DNA of 41,521 bases from assembly GCA_913778085.1 (NCBI GenBank), contig CAJYXJ010000066.1, positions 1-41,521 of the forward strand, written 5' to 3'. The notes beneath the pieces were generated by a model. That model was not told where the DNA came from. It saw only the letters and a program-made list of their open reading frames with translations, and did no database searches. This DNA is from an uncultured Chryseobacterium sp. (lineage in GTDB: Bacteria; Bacteroidota; Bacteroidia; Flavobacteriales; Weeksellaceae). The position numbers and the translations under genes were made by a program. Below are positions 29,183-37,726 of this stretch, piece by piece (within the stretch, counting starts at the first letter, position 1; each line of letters begins with the position of its first letter).

Positions 29183-30079
29183 TTAATTCTTTTTAAATTC
29201 CCCTTTGTCAAAAATATATTTTTCCGATAATTTCCGGTGACCATTCGTTTCGGCAAAAATTGAGATCTCATTCTTATCATTGATGGAAAAAGTTTTTACC
29301 GTATTGCTGTCACCGTTGCTGTCTGCAACATTGATCCCACCCATGACAGATTTCCCTTTCACGGAAATCAGATAAACCAGTTCACTGTCTCCTCCAAGAT
29401 TTTCAATAAGATATAGATTATAACCCTCTTTTGAAAAGATTTCAGCACTTCGGTCAGCCGTAAGATCAAATTTTTTTAGAAATGATTTCTGCAACCACTC
29501 TTCGGGTTGATTCACAAACTTTACTTTACTTTCCAGATCTTTATAATCAACCGGCAGAAGGTTTACTGTTTTATTTTCAGAATTCTGAGCCTGAACACTT
29601 CCGGTTTCTCTTACTAACGTACAGCGATCCGGAGCATAAAAGGTTCCTTGTGGAGGACTGATAACTTTCCATTGGATCTTATTGTTGTTTACAGAAGCGA
29701 TTTCAAATTTTCCTTTTTTTCCTGAGGAATCAAAAAAACTAAAAAAATCACCCATGATCATTCCATTGCGGATTTCACCTGATATGTTATATTTTTCTAC
29801 GCTTTCGCAATCGATCTTTCCCCCACTGTTGGCTATCGCACAGTATTGTGCTTTAATCCGGTTTCCTTCCTGAACGATAGTCAGAGTAAACTGCTCTTCA
29901 GGAACATCTGCACCGGCTACCTTTTTCTCAAATATCCATTTGCCAGACCAATCGGTTTGCGGTATAGCTTTATTTTTATTTTCTACAGGTTTACTTATGT
30001 TTATATCTTTATCCGTTGCTTTGGCATTATTATCTTTACAACTTATGATAAATAAAAAACTTAATATTAGAAATCTCAT
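29183..30079 (-). CDS. Lipoprotein next to the wall-hydrolase effector, candidate immunity protein
   Basis: 298 residues: MRFLILSFLFIISC gives a lipobox with Cys14, followed by a polar linker, a lipocalin- or calycin-like beta domain (about 45-150: WSGKWIFEKK ... FTLTIVQEGNRIKAQYC ... YNISGEIRNGMIMGDFFSFF) and a second beta domain (about 180-298: FDLTADRSAEIFSKEGYNLY ... LVYLISVKGKS). It begins 10 bases after the stop of the M15/GH108 effector, the usual place of a cognate immunity gene, and a lipid-anchored periplasmic protein is the right compartment to counter a peptidoglycan hydrolase. Immunity role is inferred from this; the family is unknown to me. Confidence 0.7.
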   Translation of the reverse strand: MRFLILSFLFIISCKDNNAKATDKDINISKPVENKNKAIPQTDWSGKWIFEKKVAGADVPEEQFTLTIVQEGNRIKAQYCAIANSGGKIDCESVEKYNISGEIRNGMIMGDFFSFFDSSGKKGKFEIASVNNNKIQWKVISPPQGTFYAPDRCTLVRETGSVQAQNSENKTVNLLPVDYKDLESKVKFVNQPEEWLQKSFLKKFDLTADRSAEIFSKEGYNLYLIENLGGDSELVYLISVKGKSVMGGINVADSNGDSNTVKTFSINDKNEISIFAETNGHRKLSEKYIFDKGEFKKN

Positions 30080-30089
30080 AAAAAATTAT

Positions 30090-32552
30090 TTACGGTTTAA
30101 AATTAAGGCAATCATCCACTCTGTTTAACCAGCCTTTCAAAAATACATCCTGGCTATTCTTTTTACCATTTGTGAAGGTTAGGTCAGTATAATATTGTTT
30201 TCTGATTTCAGCTATTCTTGTTAACAATTTATCTTGATCATGAACATTATTTAAAGCTTCAATTGTTTTAGAACCGATAGTTCCATCAGCTTTAATATCC
30301 TGCTCAAATTCGTCTTTTAAAAGTTGTTGTACTTGTTTTCCTGCTCCTCCAGAAGTAATTGTCCAATCATATACCATTAATCCCACTCTTTCATCTTCTA
30401 CTTTGCAAAAACCCTTAGGTTCCCAATATCTTTTCCGGTAAATAGTAGTTGCCTGTTCATCAGTAATAGCTTTTAAATTATCCAAGGTAGGTTCTATATT
30501 AACGTCTTCTTTCGCATATTTCTTCCATGTCGCAAATGTAATGCCTTTATTAGTGGCACCTCCCTTGTCTGAAGGATGATCTACAAATCCACCTTCGTGC
30601 TTAAGAATAATTGGAGCTACTTTTTTAAATTTACTGTCACAGTCTGTAGATGCTGTAGATGGAGTCGGTTTTTGCTGAGATTCAAATTTCTTCATACAAT
30701 TACATGTATTTACAAAACCAGATTCCAAGGCAATTAGTAATAAATTCTTGCCGTTCAGTGAAGTAGAATCTTTACAAAAAAATTTATCATCCATATATTT
30801 TTTATCAAACTCTCTTACATCCAAATGTATCCAGCTATAAGTATGATTGCCATCAATAATTTTATTATCAGGATGCAAACCAATTGGCTCTAAACTAAAA
30901 CTATTTTTTTCAGTCCAACTTGTTTTTGCACTTAAATATTTATAGAAAATATCTTCTCTAATTTTCGTAAGTTCTGCTATATTTTTATATGACTGACCTC
31001 TTATTTGCCATTCACCTTTATCAAACTGAATATCAATAGCTTTTCCTTGGTGATTTGTAGTTTTAAAATTTTTAAATCTGCATCTATACCCAGAACTAAT
31101 TTTTCCAAAACTATATGTTTTTTGCTTACTTAAATAAAATAAAACGGCTTTCAATCCAAACAAAAGTGATCTGTGAACACCTGGAAATTCGTATTTGTTT
31201 GACTTTTCTGGCTCGGTATTATCTCCAGTTTTGTCACCGAATCCATCACATTTATTCACTTCCATTACTCCTCTTAATTTACTTATTGCTTGTTTACCCT
31301 TTGCTGAGCATGAACATGATATTTGATTCCATACTGTTTTAGATATATCAAAATTAAGTGAAAACTCATCAATCGCACGTATCACATTACCGCACACCTT
31401 TCCAGTCTCTGGAACTTTCATATAGTCCCTTTGAAACTGCTTCACCATCTTTTCTGTTCTGTCTGTAAATTCATCGGTAGGAACATTTCCTCCAAATCCG
31501 GCAAGTCTGATATTTATTTCCCTAACCAGTTCATTCTTATCGCCTTTCTTAATACAGTATTTTTCTTCACAATTTAAACTTTTGACTTCCTCACCGCTTA
31601 CCACACTGGTCGTTTTTCCTCCCGGGTTTTGTGGGGTCGGCTTTTTATCCTGTTTTACGGTGCCTTTGGATTCGGCCCAGTCCCAGAGCTCGTTCCATTT
31701 GTTTCTTACGCTTTCGGTGATGGCATCGAGGATGCCGCTTTCCTCTTTTTGGGAAGCGGGTTTGGAGGCAGCGGGTGAGCCGGCGGCCTTGGGCGTGGAT
31801 TTCGGAGCAGGAGCAGGCGTATTGCCTTTTGGAGCTGCCGCAGGTGCAGGCAACTGTACGGGAGGTCTGTAACCTGGATTTTTTACATTAATGTTATCGG
31901 TAGCGTGTTTTTTGTTTTTATAGTACTCTACCGTTACGTAAAATTCCAGTTCTTTAGGATCGGTTTCTCCCTGTGCTGCTTTCTGCATCAAAGCTTTGGT
32001 TAGGATAAATTCAGCGGTTGCTGTTCCCGTTCTGCCAACGACTGCTTCTTTGCTATCTACAAATTTATTTTTTGAATGATGGCCTTCGCCGGCGGCATCG
32101 TCTTCCCAAAGGGTAAAAACCAGCTTTTCTCCGGTAAGGTTTACACAGTGCGCATTGGCGACCATCTTTTCGGTGTAGCTGAAAACCGTTCCCGGGGAAT
32201 CGTCTACATACCGGAGTTCCACTTTATTGATTTTCGGAATGCCTGCCGGCTGAGGGGTGATGTCTATAGTCGTGGAACCGCTGCCTTCCGGCTCATGCAG
32301 ATAGGCTTCCAGGCGATAGGTATTTTTGGCGGCAACTTCCCCGAAGGTAAAGCTTCCGTCGCCTGTTTTTTTAATATTGGTTGTGGTAAAGCTTCCATCA
32401 GATCTTTTTTTAAAAAGCTCCCAGGTTACCGCAGCGGGATTTCTTTCGCCGGCCGGTGTTGCGGGATACCAGTCGGTTACCATATACGTTGTTTTCTCCC
32501 CTACTTTTGGAGCAGGGTTTCCTGAAATTTTTGAAACTCCTTTTTTTGACAT
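30090..32552 (-). CDS. T6SS peptidoglycan-hydrolase effector (M15-like peptidase + GH108 muramidase)
   Basis: 820 residues, several domains. About 1-110 and 110-225 are beta domains of the kind found in T6SS/PAAR cargo (WELFKKRSDGSFTTTNIKKT; VELRYVDDSPGTVFSYTEKM); 228-268 is a Pro/Ala linker; 330-395 a peptidoglycan-binding repeat (CIKKGDKNELVREINIRLAG ... MVKQFQRDYM); 455-590 a D-Ala-D-Ala-peptidase (M15)-like domain with zinc ligands HQGKAID (H501, D507) and WIHLDV (H576); 640-730 a GH108 muramidase with catalytic Glu653 in KHEGGFVDHPSDKGGATNKG; 730-820 a PG_binding_3-type end. It should cut both stem peptides and glycan of target-cell wall. No signal peptide. It follows a PAAR-like gene by 18 bases and precedes a lipoprotein gene by 10. 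Confidence 0.85.
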   Translation of the reverse strand: MSKKGVSKISGNPAPKVGEKTTYMVTDWYPATPAGERNPAAVTWELFKKRSDGSFTTTNIKKTGDGSFTFGEVAAKNTYRLEAYLHEPEGSGSTTIDITPQPAGIPKINKVELRYVDDSPGTVFSYTEKMVANAHCVNLTGEKLVFTLWEDDAAGEGHHSKNKFVDSKEAVVGRTGTATAEFILTKALMQKAAQGETDPKELEFYVTVEYYKNKKHATDNINVKNPGYRPPVQLPAPAAAPKGNTPAPAPKSTPKAAGSPAASKPASQKEESGILDAITESVRNKWNELWDWAESKGTVKQDKKPTPQNPGGKTTSVVSGEEVKSLNCEEKYCIKKGDKNELVREINIRLAGFGGNVPTDEFTDRTEKMVKQFQRDYMKVPETGKVCGNVIRAIDEFSLNFDISKTVWNQISCSCSAKGKQAISKLRGVMEVNKCDGFGDKTGDNTEPEKSNKYEFPGVHRSLLFGLKAVLFYLSKQKTYSFGKISSGYRCRFKNFKTTNHQGKAIDIQFDKGEWQIRGQSYKNIAELTKIREDIFYKYLSAKTSWTEKNSFSLEPIGLHPDNKIIDGNHTYSWIHLDVREFDKKYMDDKFFCKDSTSLNGKNLLLIALESGFVNTCNCMKKFESQQKPTPSTASTDCDSKFKKVAPIILKHEGGFVDHPSDKGGATNKGITFATWKKYAKEDVNIEPTLDNLKAITDEQATTIYRKRYWEPKGFCKVEDERVGLMVYDWTITSGGAGKQVQQLLKDEFEQDIKADGTIGSKTIEALNNVHDQDKLLTRIAEIRKQYYTDLTFTNGKKNSQDVFLKGWLNRVDDCLNFKP

Positions 32553-32570
32553 AGAAAGTGTTTTTTTGAT

Positions 32571-33074
32571 TTAATAAGCGTCAATTTCACTTTCCAAAAC
32601 CGTTTCCTTGTAATCCTGCATTTTTACCAGAGGATTAATGTGCTGAACCGTTTTGTTATCTGCGTTTTTCACATTTTTCTTGCTCATTTGGCCACGCTGG
32701 CCATGGTCTTTAATGGTAATTTTTCCACCGGTTGTGCATTGCAGCTCGGAAAGCTCGGTCACGATCTTCTTCCCCATGATCATTACTTTGTCATAGGTTT
32801 TCTGCCATTTTCCGGCAGGCGCATAGGCACAAGGGAGATAGCCGCTGCTACTGGGCTTCAGCTTACATTTCCCAAAGCTGGGGCCCGGAGGATTGAATTG
32901 CAGATCATCTTCCGTTACGCCGAGAAAATCGGCATTACCGTCGGAATCATTCCAGAAATGTTTCTGATGGGAACTCACTTTATACTGAGGGAACTGGTCA
33001 CCCTGGTTACACTGGGCTTTTCCTTTCTGTACGACAAAGTATTTGCCGTCATGAGGGGATGATTGCTGAGACAT
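32571..33074 (-). CDS. PAAR-like (DUF4280) spike-tip protein
   Basis: The 167-residue protein fits the DUF4280 PAAR-like family: an N-terminal YFVVQKGKAQCNQGD strand, a central segment with FGKCKLKPSSSGYLPCAYAP, and LQCTTGGKITIKDHGQ near residue 115-130, with conserved Cys that would bind a metal at the tip. Such proteins cap the VgrG spike and carry cargo. Here it is a stand-alone cap followed 18 bases later by the M15/GH108 effector, whose loading it presumably supports; in the vgrG1 cargo set the same kind of domain is fused to the toxin instead. A -7 box at 33098-33105 begins this transcript just after the tssR terminator. Confidence 0.85.
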   Translation of the reverse strand: MSQQSSPHDGKYFVVQKGKAQCNQGDQFPQYKVSSHQKHFWNDSDGNADFLGVTEDDLQFNPPGPSFGKCKLKPSSSGYLPCAYAPAGKWQKTYDKVMIMGKKIVTELSELQCTTGGKITIKDHGQRGQMSKKNVKNADNKTVQHINPLVKMQDYKETVLESEIDAY

Positions 33075-33097
33075 ATCTATGTGATTTTGGGTAATGT

Positions 33098-33105
33098 CAA
33101 AGATA
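33098..33105 (-). promoter_or_regulatory. Candidate promoter box of the PAAR-effector operon
   Basis: TATCTTTG on the minus strand, 24 bases ahead of the PAAR ATG and directly beyond the tssR terminator. No -33 TTG and no copy of the hcp operator nearby. Confidence 0.6.
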
Positions 33106-33120
33106 AAAAATTTAGATTAA

Positions 33121-33151
33121 AAAATAAAAAAGCAGAAAATAAATTTCTGCT
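33121..33151 (-). terminator. Terminator of the tssO-tssP-tssR operon
   Basis: Arms AGCAGAAA (33131-33138) and TTTCTGCT (33144-33151) pair perfectly around five bases; the minus strand continues into a long T-rich run (A-rich 33121-33130). It is 17 bases past the tssR stop. Confidence 0.85.
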
Positions 33152-33168
33152 TTTTCGGTAATAAGTTC

Positions 33169-35568
33169 TTAATGCCCTGTATATTCCGGTTCTTCCACCT
33201 GCATCATGGTCGGCATAAAGTATTCGTTCAGCCAATAGAAGGTTTGTCCGTTCTGTTGGATCTTCACTGCCGGATCGTTCCGGTGAGACAGCATACGATC
33301 TGCCAGGATTTTATAATGTCGGAAATAGTTCCTTACGGTCTCATTCGTTACGATTTTGGATTTTTTCCATCCTTTCAGCATGTACTTAGACATGAGCTCT
33401 TCTTCGGAATTGTCGAAGCCTGTGCTTACACCCACTGCGTAAGACATCGGCTGCTTGTACAATTCTCCTTTATCCAGGAACTGAACGGTAGGATTGTATT
33501 TCTTCAAAAGTTTTATATATTCATTGATCGCTCTGGATTGCTTAAAGTCTGATCTTTCCGCACCGGTGTTCTGGTAAACTTCGGTATAGAACTGCTTCAG
33601 ATTATCAAATTCCTTTTCGGAGATCAGCACGCCTTTTTCGAGACCGGGTTTGAAATCCTTCAGCTCTTTCGGAATATAGCCTTTCACGAGAAACGGATTC
33701 CCGTAATTGATCAGCTGTGCAGCGATTCCTGCCGGCACCGGATTCGTAAGCCCGGGATACAGGTATTTATATTTCACATCTACATCCGTTCTTCCTGCTC
33801 CTACCGACGAATGGAAATAATCGTTCAGAGATTGATCGAGAGTCGTATTGTCCAGCGTAACCTGCGCAATCAGGCTGTCCACGGATTTCTTAAGGTAACC
33901 CGGCGTGGTGATATCGCCTTTTTTAGGGAAGATCACGAATCCCTGGGCCATGCTTTGTTTAGGGTAATCCAATGAAAAGAAACCTTCGTCGCCTTCCACC
34001 AGGCTGAAATTATTTTTCGTTAAAACATCGTTCTGGTTAATGATCTTCTGCTTTTTAAGTTCAGCAATATTTTTAGCGGTGTTCGTTACCACATTTTCAG
34101 ACATCAGCACGAAATCATTATACGTATCGGAGGATCTCGCACTCGTCTGAAACATGATCAGCCTAGCCTGGGCCTGAGTCAGGGAATTGATCACCCCATA
34201 CATATTCCCGCTCTGGTTGGCGGATGTCCCCACGGTGATGACGATATTGGTTTCGTCCGGCACAGCGGACAGGAGATTCCCCGCTGCCATCAGTCCTTCA
34301 CCGACCGGCTGATAGCCACTGTTGCTTACACAGTTCATTTCATTGCTTTTCTGATCGATGAACGTGGTGATTTTACTATAATCGGCATTCAATCCAGAAA
34401 CGGCTACATTATCTCCGCAGGAGTTGTTTTTATACAGTACTACGCCATATTTTACCTGATTGAAATAGGAAGGCTTTTCAAACCTTAGCTGCAGATCCTG
34501 TAACAATGATTTTACAATCGGTGCGTACGGAGCATTCGGAGCACTGATGTCCAGGGTAAAAACGATGTTGATTTTTTTATTTTTCTCCGTAATCTCACGG
34601 TACCGGTCGAAATAGATTGGTTCTCCCAGTACATTGAACACATAATTTTTGCTGTAATCCAGGATATTCGTAAAATATTTGGTCTTTGAATCCGGTGTCG
34701 GCGGTTCATGCAGCGGTAAGGTTACAGGGAAGATATTTTCCAGCGGCGTTCTTTTGTTTACATCGGTAAGCAGGACGGCCGCTTTGTCATCCGCCCCGTT
34801 CTTGCCAGGTGCTCCCTCATGAATTCCCAAACTCGTTTCGGTAATACCGGTGGTATTTTTCATCTTCACGGCAGAACGTTCTCCCCAGGCCGAAATAACA
34901 TTGGAGCTTACCCAGCCGTAAAGACCGGTGCTGATGCTATCCATATCCACGGAAGGCTTCTTGCCCACCAGGAATCTTTTGTTGTTTTCCGCCTGCTTGT
35001 AGACGTAGACGATCTGTCCGTTGGGGATTTTCACATTGGCCTGTTCAATCAGGCTCGGCGAATTAAACACCATGATCGAATCGTTTTTATAATATCTTTC
35101 GGAATTGCGGATCACTTCACTGTTACTCGGCACTACGGCTACTCTTACCGGAAAGCCTGTTTTTTCGCTTTTCAAGGAGTTACTCCATAGCAGCAGATCG
35201 GATTCCGGAATCCAGCCATAGGTTTTGATTTGTTTGGGAGAAACTTTCTTCATCAGGGCGTCCGGGATATATTCGGCAACCTTTACCATACCGTCCCTGC
35301 TTTTCAGGACCATCAGCGGTTCCAGGAATTTTACTTCCTTGTACGATTTTTCGTCATTTTTATCCAGGTAAGCCGTATTCCTGGAACGGTCTGAAATAGC
35401 GATCCACGGCACTGATTTTTTTGGAAAGCCATTGATGACAGGAGCGTTGTCTACCTGACCGTAATGTGACGGCTCAGGTGTTTTTTTCGACGGCAGCTTT
35501 ACCTGGCAACTTACCAATAAAACCGAAATCCCTACATAATATGCTGCTAGAGGAAATTTATTTTTCAT
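33169..35568 (-). CDS. tssR: T6SS-iii lipoprotein TssR
   Basis: TssR is a component specific to the Bacteroidetes T6SS-iii, thought to belong to its envelope-spanning complex. The 799-residue product starts with a lipoprotein signal (AAYYVGISVLLVSC, Cys21). About 45-260 contains SH3-like beta segments (VPWIAISDRSRNTAYL ... KTYGWIPESDLLLW and GLYGWVSSNVISAW). About 325-520 looks like a von Willebrand A-type domain (INIVFTLDISAPNAPYAPIV, VKYGVVLY, TNIVITVGTSANQSGNMYG); the MIDAS-like DxS is kept as DIS. A long helical end follows to PTMMQVEEPEYTGH. It is the last gene of the tssO-tssO-tssP-tssR operon, 49 bases after tssP, and is followed by a strong terminator. Confidence 0.85.
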   Translation of the reverse strand: MKNKFPLAAYYVGISVLLVSCQVKLPSKKTPEPSHYGQVDNAPVINGFPKKSVPWIAISDRSRNTAYLDKNDEKSYKEVKFLEPLMVLKSRDGMVKVAEYIPDALMKKVSPKQIKTYGWIPESDLLLWSNSLKSEKTGFPVRVAVVPSNSEVIRNSERYYKNDSIMVFNSPSLIEQANVKIPNGQIVYVYKQAENNKRFLVGKKPSVDMDSISTGLYGWVSSNVISAWGERSAVKMKNTTGITETSLGIHEGAPGKNGADDKAAVLLTDVNKRTPLENIFPVTLPLHEPPTPDSKTKYFTNILDYSKNYVFNVLGEPIYFDRYREITEKNKKINIVFTLDISAPNAPYAPIVKSLLQDLQLRFEKPSYFNQVKYGVVLYKNNSCGDNVAVSGLNADYSKITTFIDQKSNEMNCVSNSGYQPVGEGLMAAGNLLSAVPDETNIVITVGTSANQSGNMYGVINSLTQAQARLIMFQTSARSSDTYNDFVLMSENVVTNTAKNIAELKKQKIINQNDVLTKNNFSLVEGDEGFFSLDYPKQSMAQGFVIFPKKGDITTPGYLKKSVDSLIAQVTLDNTTLDQSLNDYFHSSVGAGRTDVDVKYKYLYPGLTNPVPAGIAAQLINYGNPFLVKGYIPKELKDFKPGLEKGVLISEKEFDNLKQFYTEVYQNTGAERSDFKQSRAINEYIKLLKKYNPTVQFLDKGELYKQPMSYAVGVSTGFDNSEEELMSKYMLKGWKKSKIVTNETVRNYFRHYKILADRMLSHRNDPAVKIQQNGQTFYWLNEYFMPTMMQVEEPEYTGH

Positions 35569-35617
35569 CTTGATTTATTTAAATGATTGGTGTGCCCCGA
35601 AAAGCCCGGGACGGAAA

Positions 35618-36526
35618 TTATTTACTTTGGTTAATATCGACTTTCGTTACGCAGTTTTGTGCATCATCGAAGTTCACTTTTACAGTCTGGATCACATTGT
35701 TTTTATCAAACTGCAAGCCTGCACAATACATGTAGAAGTTGTTTACCTTGCTGTCGTTTACCTTTACTACAGTATTTTCATTGTTGCACAGATAGGTTCT
35801 CAACAGATAGTTGTAATGCATGTTGAAACTGTTTCCATTGGCAATCTGCTGAAGGTGATATTTAAAATCATTATCGATTTTCGCATAGGCATCTTCCACA
35901 CTTACTTCTTCCTGTAAGGCATCGTATGCCGGAAGGATTTTGATCTGGTGTAAAATAGGCTCGGCACTTTCGTCGGTGTAAAGCGTCACCACATAATCTC
36001 CCGGCTTTTTGTAGGAATAGATAGCCATTTTGTCTTTGGAATCAATGTTTCCGGTTTCTCCGAATTTCCAGGTAAACTGTTTGGCATCCGAAATGGCCCT
36101 GAACTGTACGTTCTCAAATTGCATGGCCTGAGTCTGCGCATCGATTACCGTTCGTATTTTGGTGGAATCTGCCGGCTTTGGAATGGTTCTCGCGGAAACC
36201 ATAACCGGGAAAGATTTGGAATATTTGTTATCGATGATCAGAGTAACCTGGTAGTATCCCGGCCTGTTGTAGAAATGGATCCCGCTGCTTTTATCGGTTG
36301 ATGTGCCGTCCCCGAAGTTCCACCGCTTGGTTTTCGCAAACTGGGTTTTATCCTCGAAAAGCAGGGTATCGCCCACTTTGAGGGTAGACGGATACACGAC
36401 TCCTACAATATCATCCGCCGAGTGTATCACTTTCTTCTGCAGCCAGAGGGCTACGAGTGCTGCGATGAGCAGCGTCGCAATAACACCGATAATAATGTTC
36501 TTCTTGTTTTTCTGAAAGTAATTCAT
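35618..36526 (-). CDS. tssP: T6SS-iii membrane protein TssP (PKD domains)
   Basis: The 302-residue protein has one N-terminal transmembrane helix (IIIGVIATLLIAALVALWL) and a periplasmic part with two PKD-type beta-sandwiches: the first about 45-105 (TLLFEDKTQF ... RWNFGDGTSTDKSSGIHFYNRPGYYQVTL), the second about 130-195 (VQFRAISDAKQFTWKFGETG ... SYKKPGDYVVTLYT). PKD-containing single-pass proteins are characteristic of TssP in T6SS-iii, where it is thought to help make up the trans-envelope complex in place of the TssJLM complex of other T6SS. The C-terminal 100 residues are unassigned, with two Cys (AQNCVTKVDI, YMYCAGLQF). It lies between a TssO-type gene and tssR. Confidence 0.8.
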   Translation of the reverse strand: MNYFQKNKKNIIIGVIATLLIAALVALWLQKKVIHSADDIVGVVYPSTLKVGDTLLFEDKTQFAKTKRWNFGDGTSTDKSSGIHFYNRPGYYQVTLIIDNKYSKSFPVMVSARTIPKPADSTKIRTVIDAQTQAMQFENVQFRAISDAKQFTWKFGETGNIDSKDKMAIYSYKKPGDYVVTLYTDESAEPILHQIKILPAYDALQEEVSVEDAYAKIDNDFKYHLQQIANGNSFNMHYNYLLRTYLCNNENTVVKVNDSKVNNFYMYCAGLQFDKNNVIQTVKVNFDDAQNCVTKVDINQSK

Positions 36527-36592
36527 AGTTCGTGATTGTGTGATGGGTGTTTTATTTTGTATGTGCAGTTTTCTCAGCAGTATGTTTCAGAT

Positions 36593-37120
36593 TTACTGGG
36601 TCCTTGCCTTGAGTGCGGTTTGACGCTGAAAAAGCTGGCTGGTCTTTTCCCTGAAGCCTATGGAACATTCTTCAAACTGTTTTTCAAAGTTTTTGATGTT
36701 TTCCGTTTTGCTGGAAATTACCTTTTTATCATTAAAATACATTTTATAGAATTTGGCAATCTGCGGATAAGCATCTTTCCGGATGTCCGTAATGTTCTCC
36801 CCGGTCTGGAAATAATTGGCTACATCATTGATCCCGTACATGATATTGCTTTCCTCAAAAGGCTGAGGTGCCTCATCCGTAAGGCGATTGATCATCGCAA
36901 AGGTGCTGTCCATGGTTTTGTAGGAAAACTTCTGCCTTTGGTCGAATCTGGCTTTTTCCTCGAGATTCCGTACGGAAACGATATCTTCATCCGAAAAAGG
37001 TGATTCAAACCCTTTCAGGAATATAATTCCCAAAAATAAGATGGCTGCGAAAAGCATGAGAATTAAATATAAAAACTGATAATGCCTTTCCTTTTTTGAT
37101 AGTGTGATTTGTCCCTGCAT
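36593..37120 (-). CDS. T6SS-iii single-pass protein, TssO/TssQ type
   Basis: The 175-residue product has a short basic cytoplasmic N-terminus, one transmembrane helix (FLYLILMLFAAILFLGIIFL, about 15-34) and a helical, charged periplasmic part (VRNLEEKARFDQRQKFSYKT ... KIAKFYKMYF-like segments ... SKTENIKNFEKQF). The combination fits the small membrane proteins TssO or TssQ of T6SS-iii, encoded beside tssP and tssR. I cannot decide which of the two names is right. It starts 11 bases after the neighbouring TssO-type gene and ends 66 bases before tssP, within one operon. Confidence 0.65.
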   Translation of the reverse strand: MQGQITLSKKERHYQFLYLILMLFAAILFLGIIFLKGFESPFSDEDIVSVRNLEEKARFDQRQKFSYKTMDSTFAMINRLTDEAPQPFEESNIMYGINDVANYFQTGENITDIRKDAYPQIAKFYKMYFNDKKVISSKTENIKNFEKQFEECSIGFREKTSQLFQRQTALKARTQ

Positions 37121-37131
37121 AATATTTAGCT

Positions 37132-37668
37132 TTATCTTCTGCGTCTGCTTCCTGAAAATTTTCTGGTGGGGTCTACCCTCAGCTCATGGTTGACGATGCC
37201 TACCTTACCCCTGCATTCGCTGAGGTCTCGTAAAGCATTCTGCTCTTTATATGATACCTTAACGATCTGGTTTTTAAGCGAGAGCATCGGGGCAATCTGC
37301 TTCATTAGAATGGAATAATGCCTGAAATTATCGGCACTGTCTTTCCCCATGATGTTTTTGGCATCCCGCACGTTATCGATGATGTAATTTCTGAGGAAGA
37401 TATCGTTGTCCACCTTATTGATGTCCAGCTGGTCCATCCGGTACAGGATGCTGTCGACATGGATTCTGAGGAGATCGCTCCTGGTAAGGAGCTCGCGGTA
37501 GTCGTCCGCCTGTTTTTTGATCCCTTCCCGCTGGATGTCATAGCTTTTGAAAAAGAAAAATACGCAGATGAAGGAAACACCTGACAGGACAATGAATGAC
37601 AGAACAAACTTCCAAATGCCTATCCTGACGTCCGACTTGTTTAATTTTTTCTCCCTATTCGAAGACAT
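37132..37668 (-). CDS. tssO: T6SS-iii single-pass protein TssO
   Basis: 178 residues with one transmembrane helix near the N-terminus (FVLSFIVLSGVSFICVFFFF, about 21-40) after a basic leader, followed by a long coiled-coil-prone periplasmic part (IQREGIKKQADDYRELLTRS, VDSILYRMDQLDINKVDNDI) and a very basic tail SGSRRRR. This is the layout of TssO, an inner-membrane component of T6SS-iii. It is first in the operon tssO, TssO/Q-type, tssP, tssR. A TAnnTTTG-type box TAATTTTG lies at 37726-37719, 51 bases upstream. The similarity to the next gene (same size, same topology) suggests an ancient duplication. Confidence 0.7.
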   Translation of the reverse strand: MSSNREKKLNKSDVRIGIWKFVLSFIVLSGVSFICVFFFFKSYDIQREGIKKQADDYRELLTRSDLLRIHVDSILYRMDQLDINKVDNDIFLRNYIIDNVRDAKNIMGKDSADNFRHYSILMKQIAPMLSLKNQIVKVSYKEQNALRDLSECRGKVGIVNHELRVDPTRKFSGSRRRR

Positions 37669-37718
37669 ATATTCGTGATTTGTTTGGAATGTGAAATTAT
37701 AAAAAAATAATGTATATA

Positions 37719-37726
37719 CAAAATTA
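37719..37726 (-). promoter_or_regulatory. Candidate promoter box of the tssO operon
   Basis: TAATTTTG on the minus strand matches TAnnTTTG, 51 bases ahead of the tssO ATG, without a clear -33 TTG. The 384-base gap 37669-38052 separates this operon from the divergently transcribed regulator gene; apart from this box I see nothing else I can support in it. Confidence 0.45.

Noticed and set aside
10199-37668. Prophage or phage-tail-like particle (VgrG, LysM, lysozyme-type GH108 together)
   Set aside because: No capsid, portal, terminase or integrase genes; Hcp, ClpV, TssO, TssP and TssR are T6SS-iii parts and GH108 is fused to effector-type domains.
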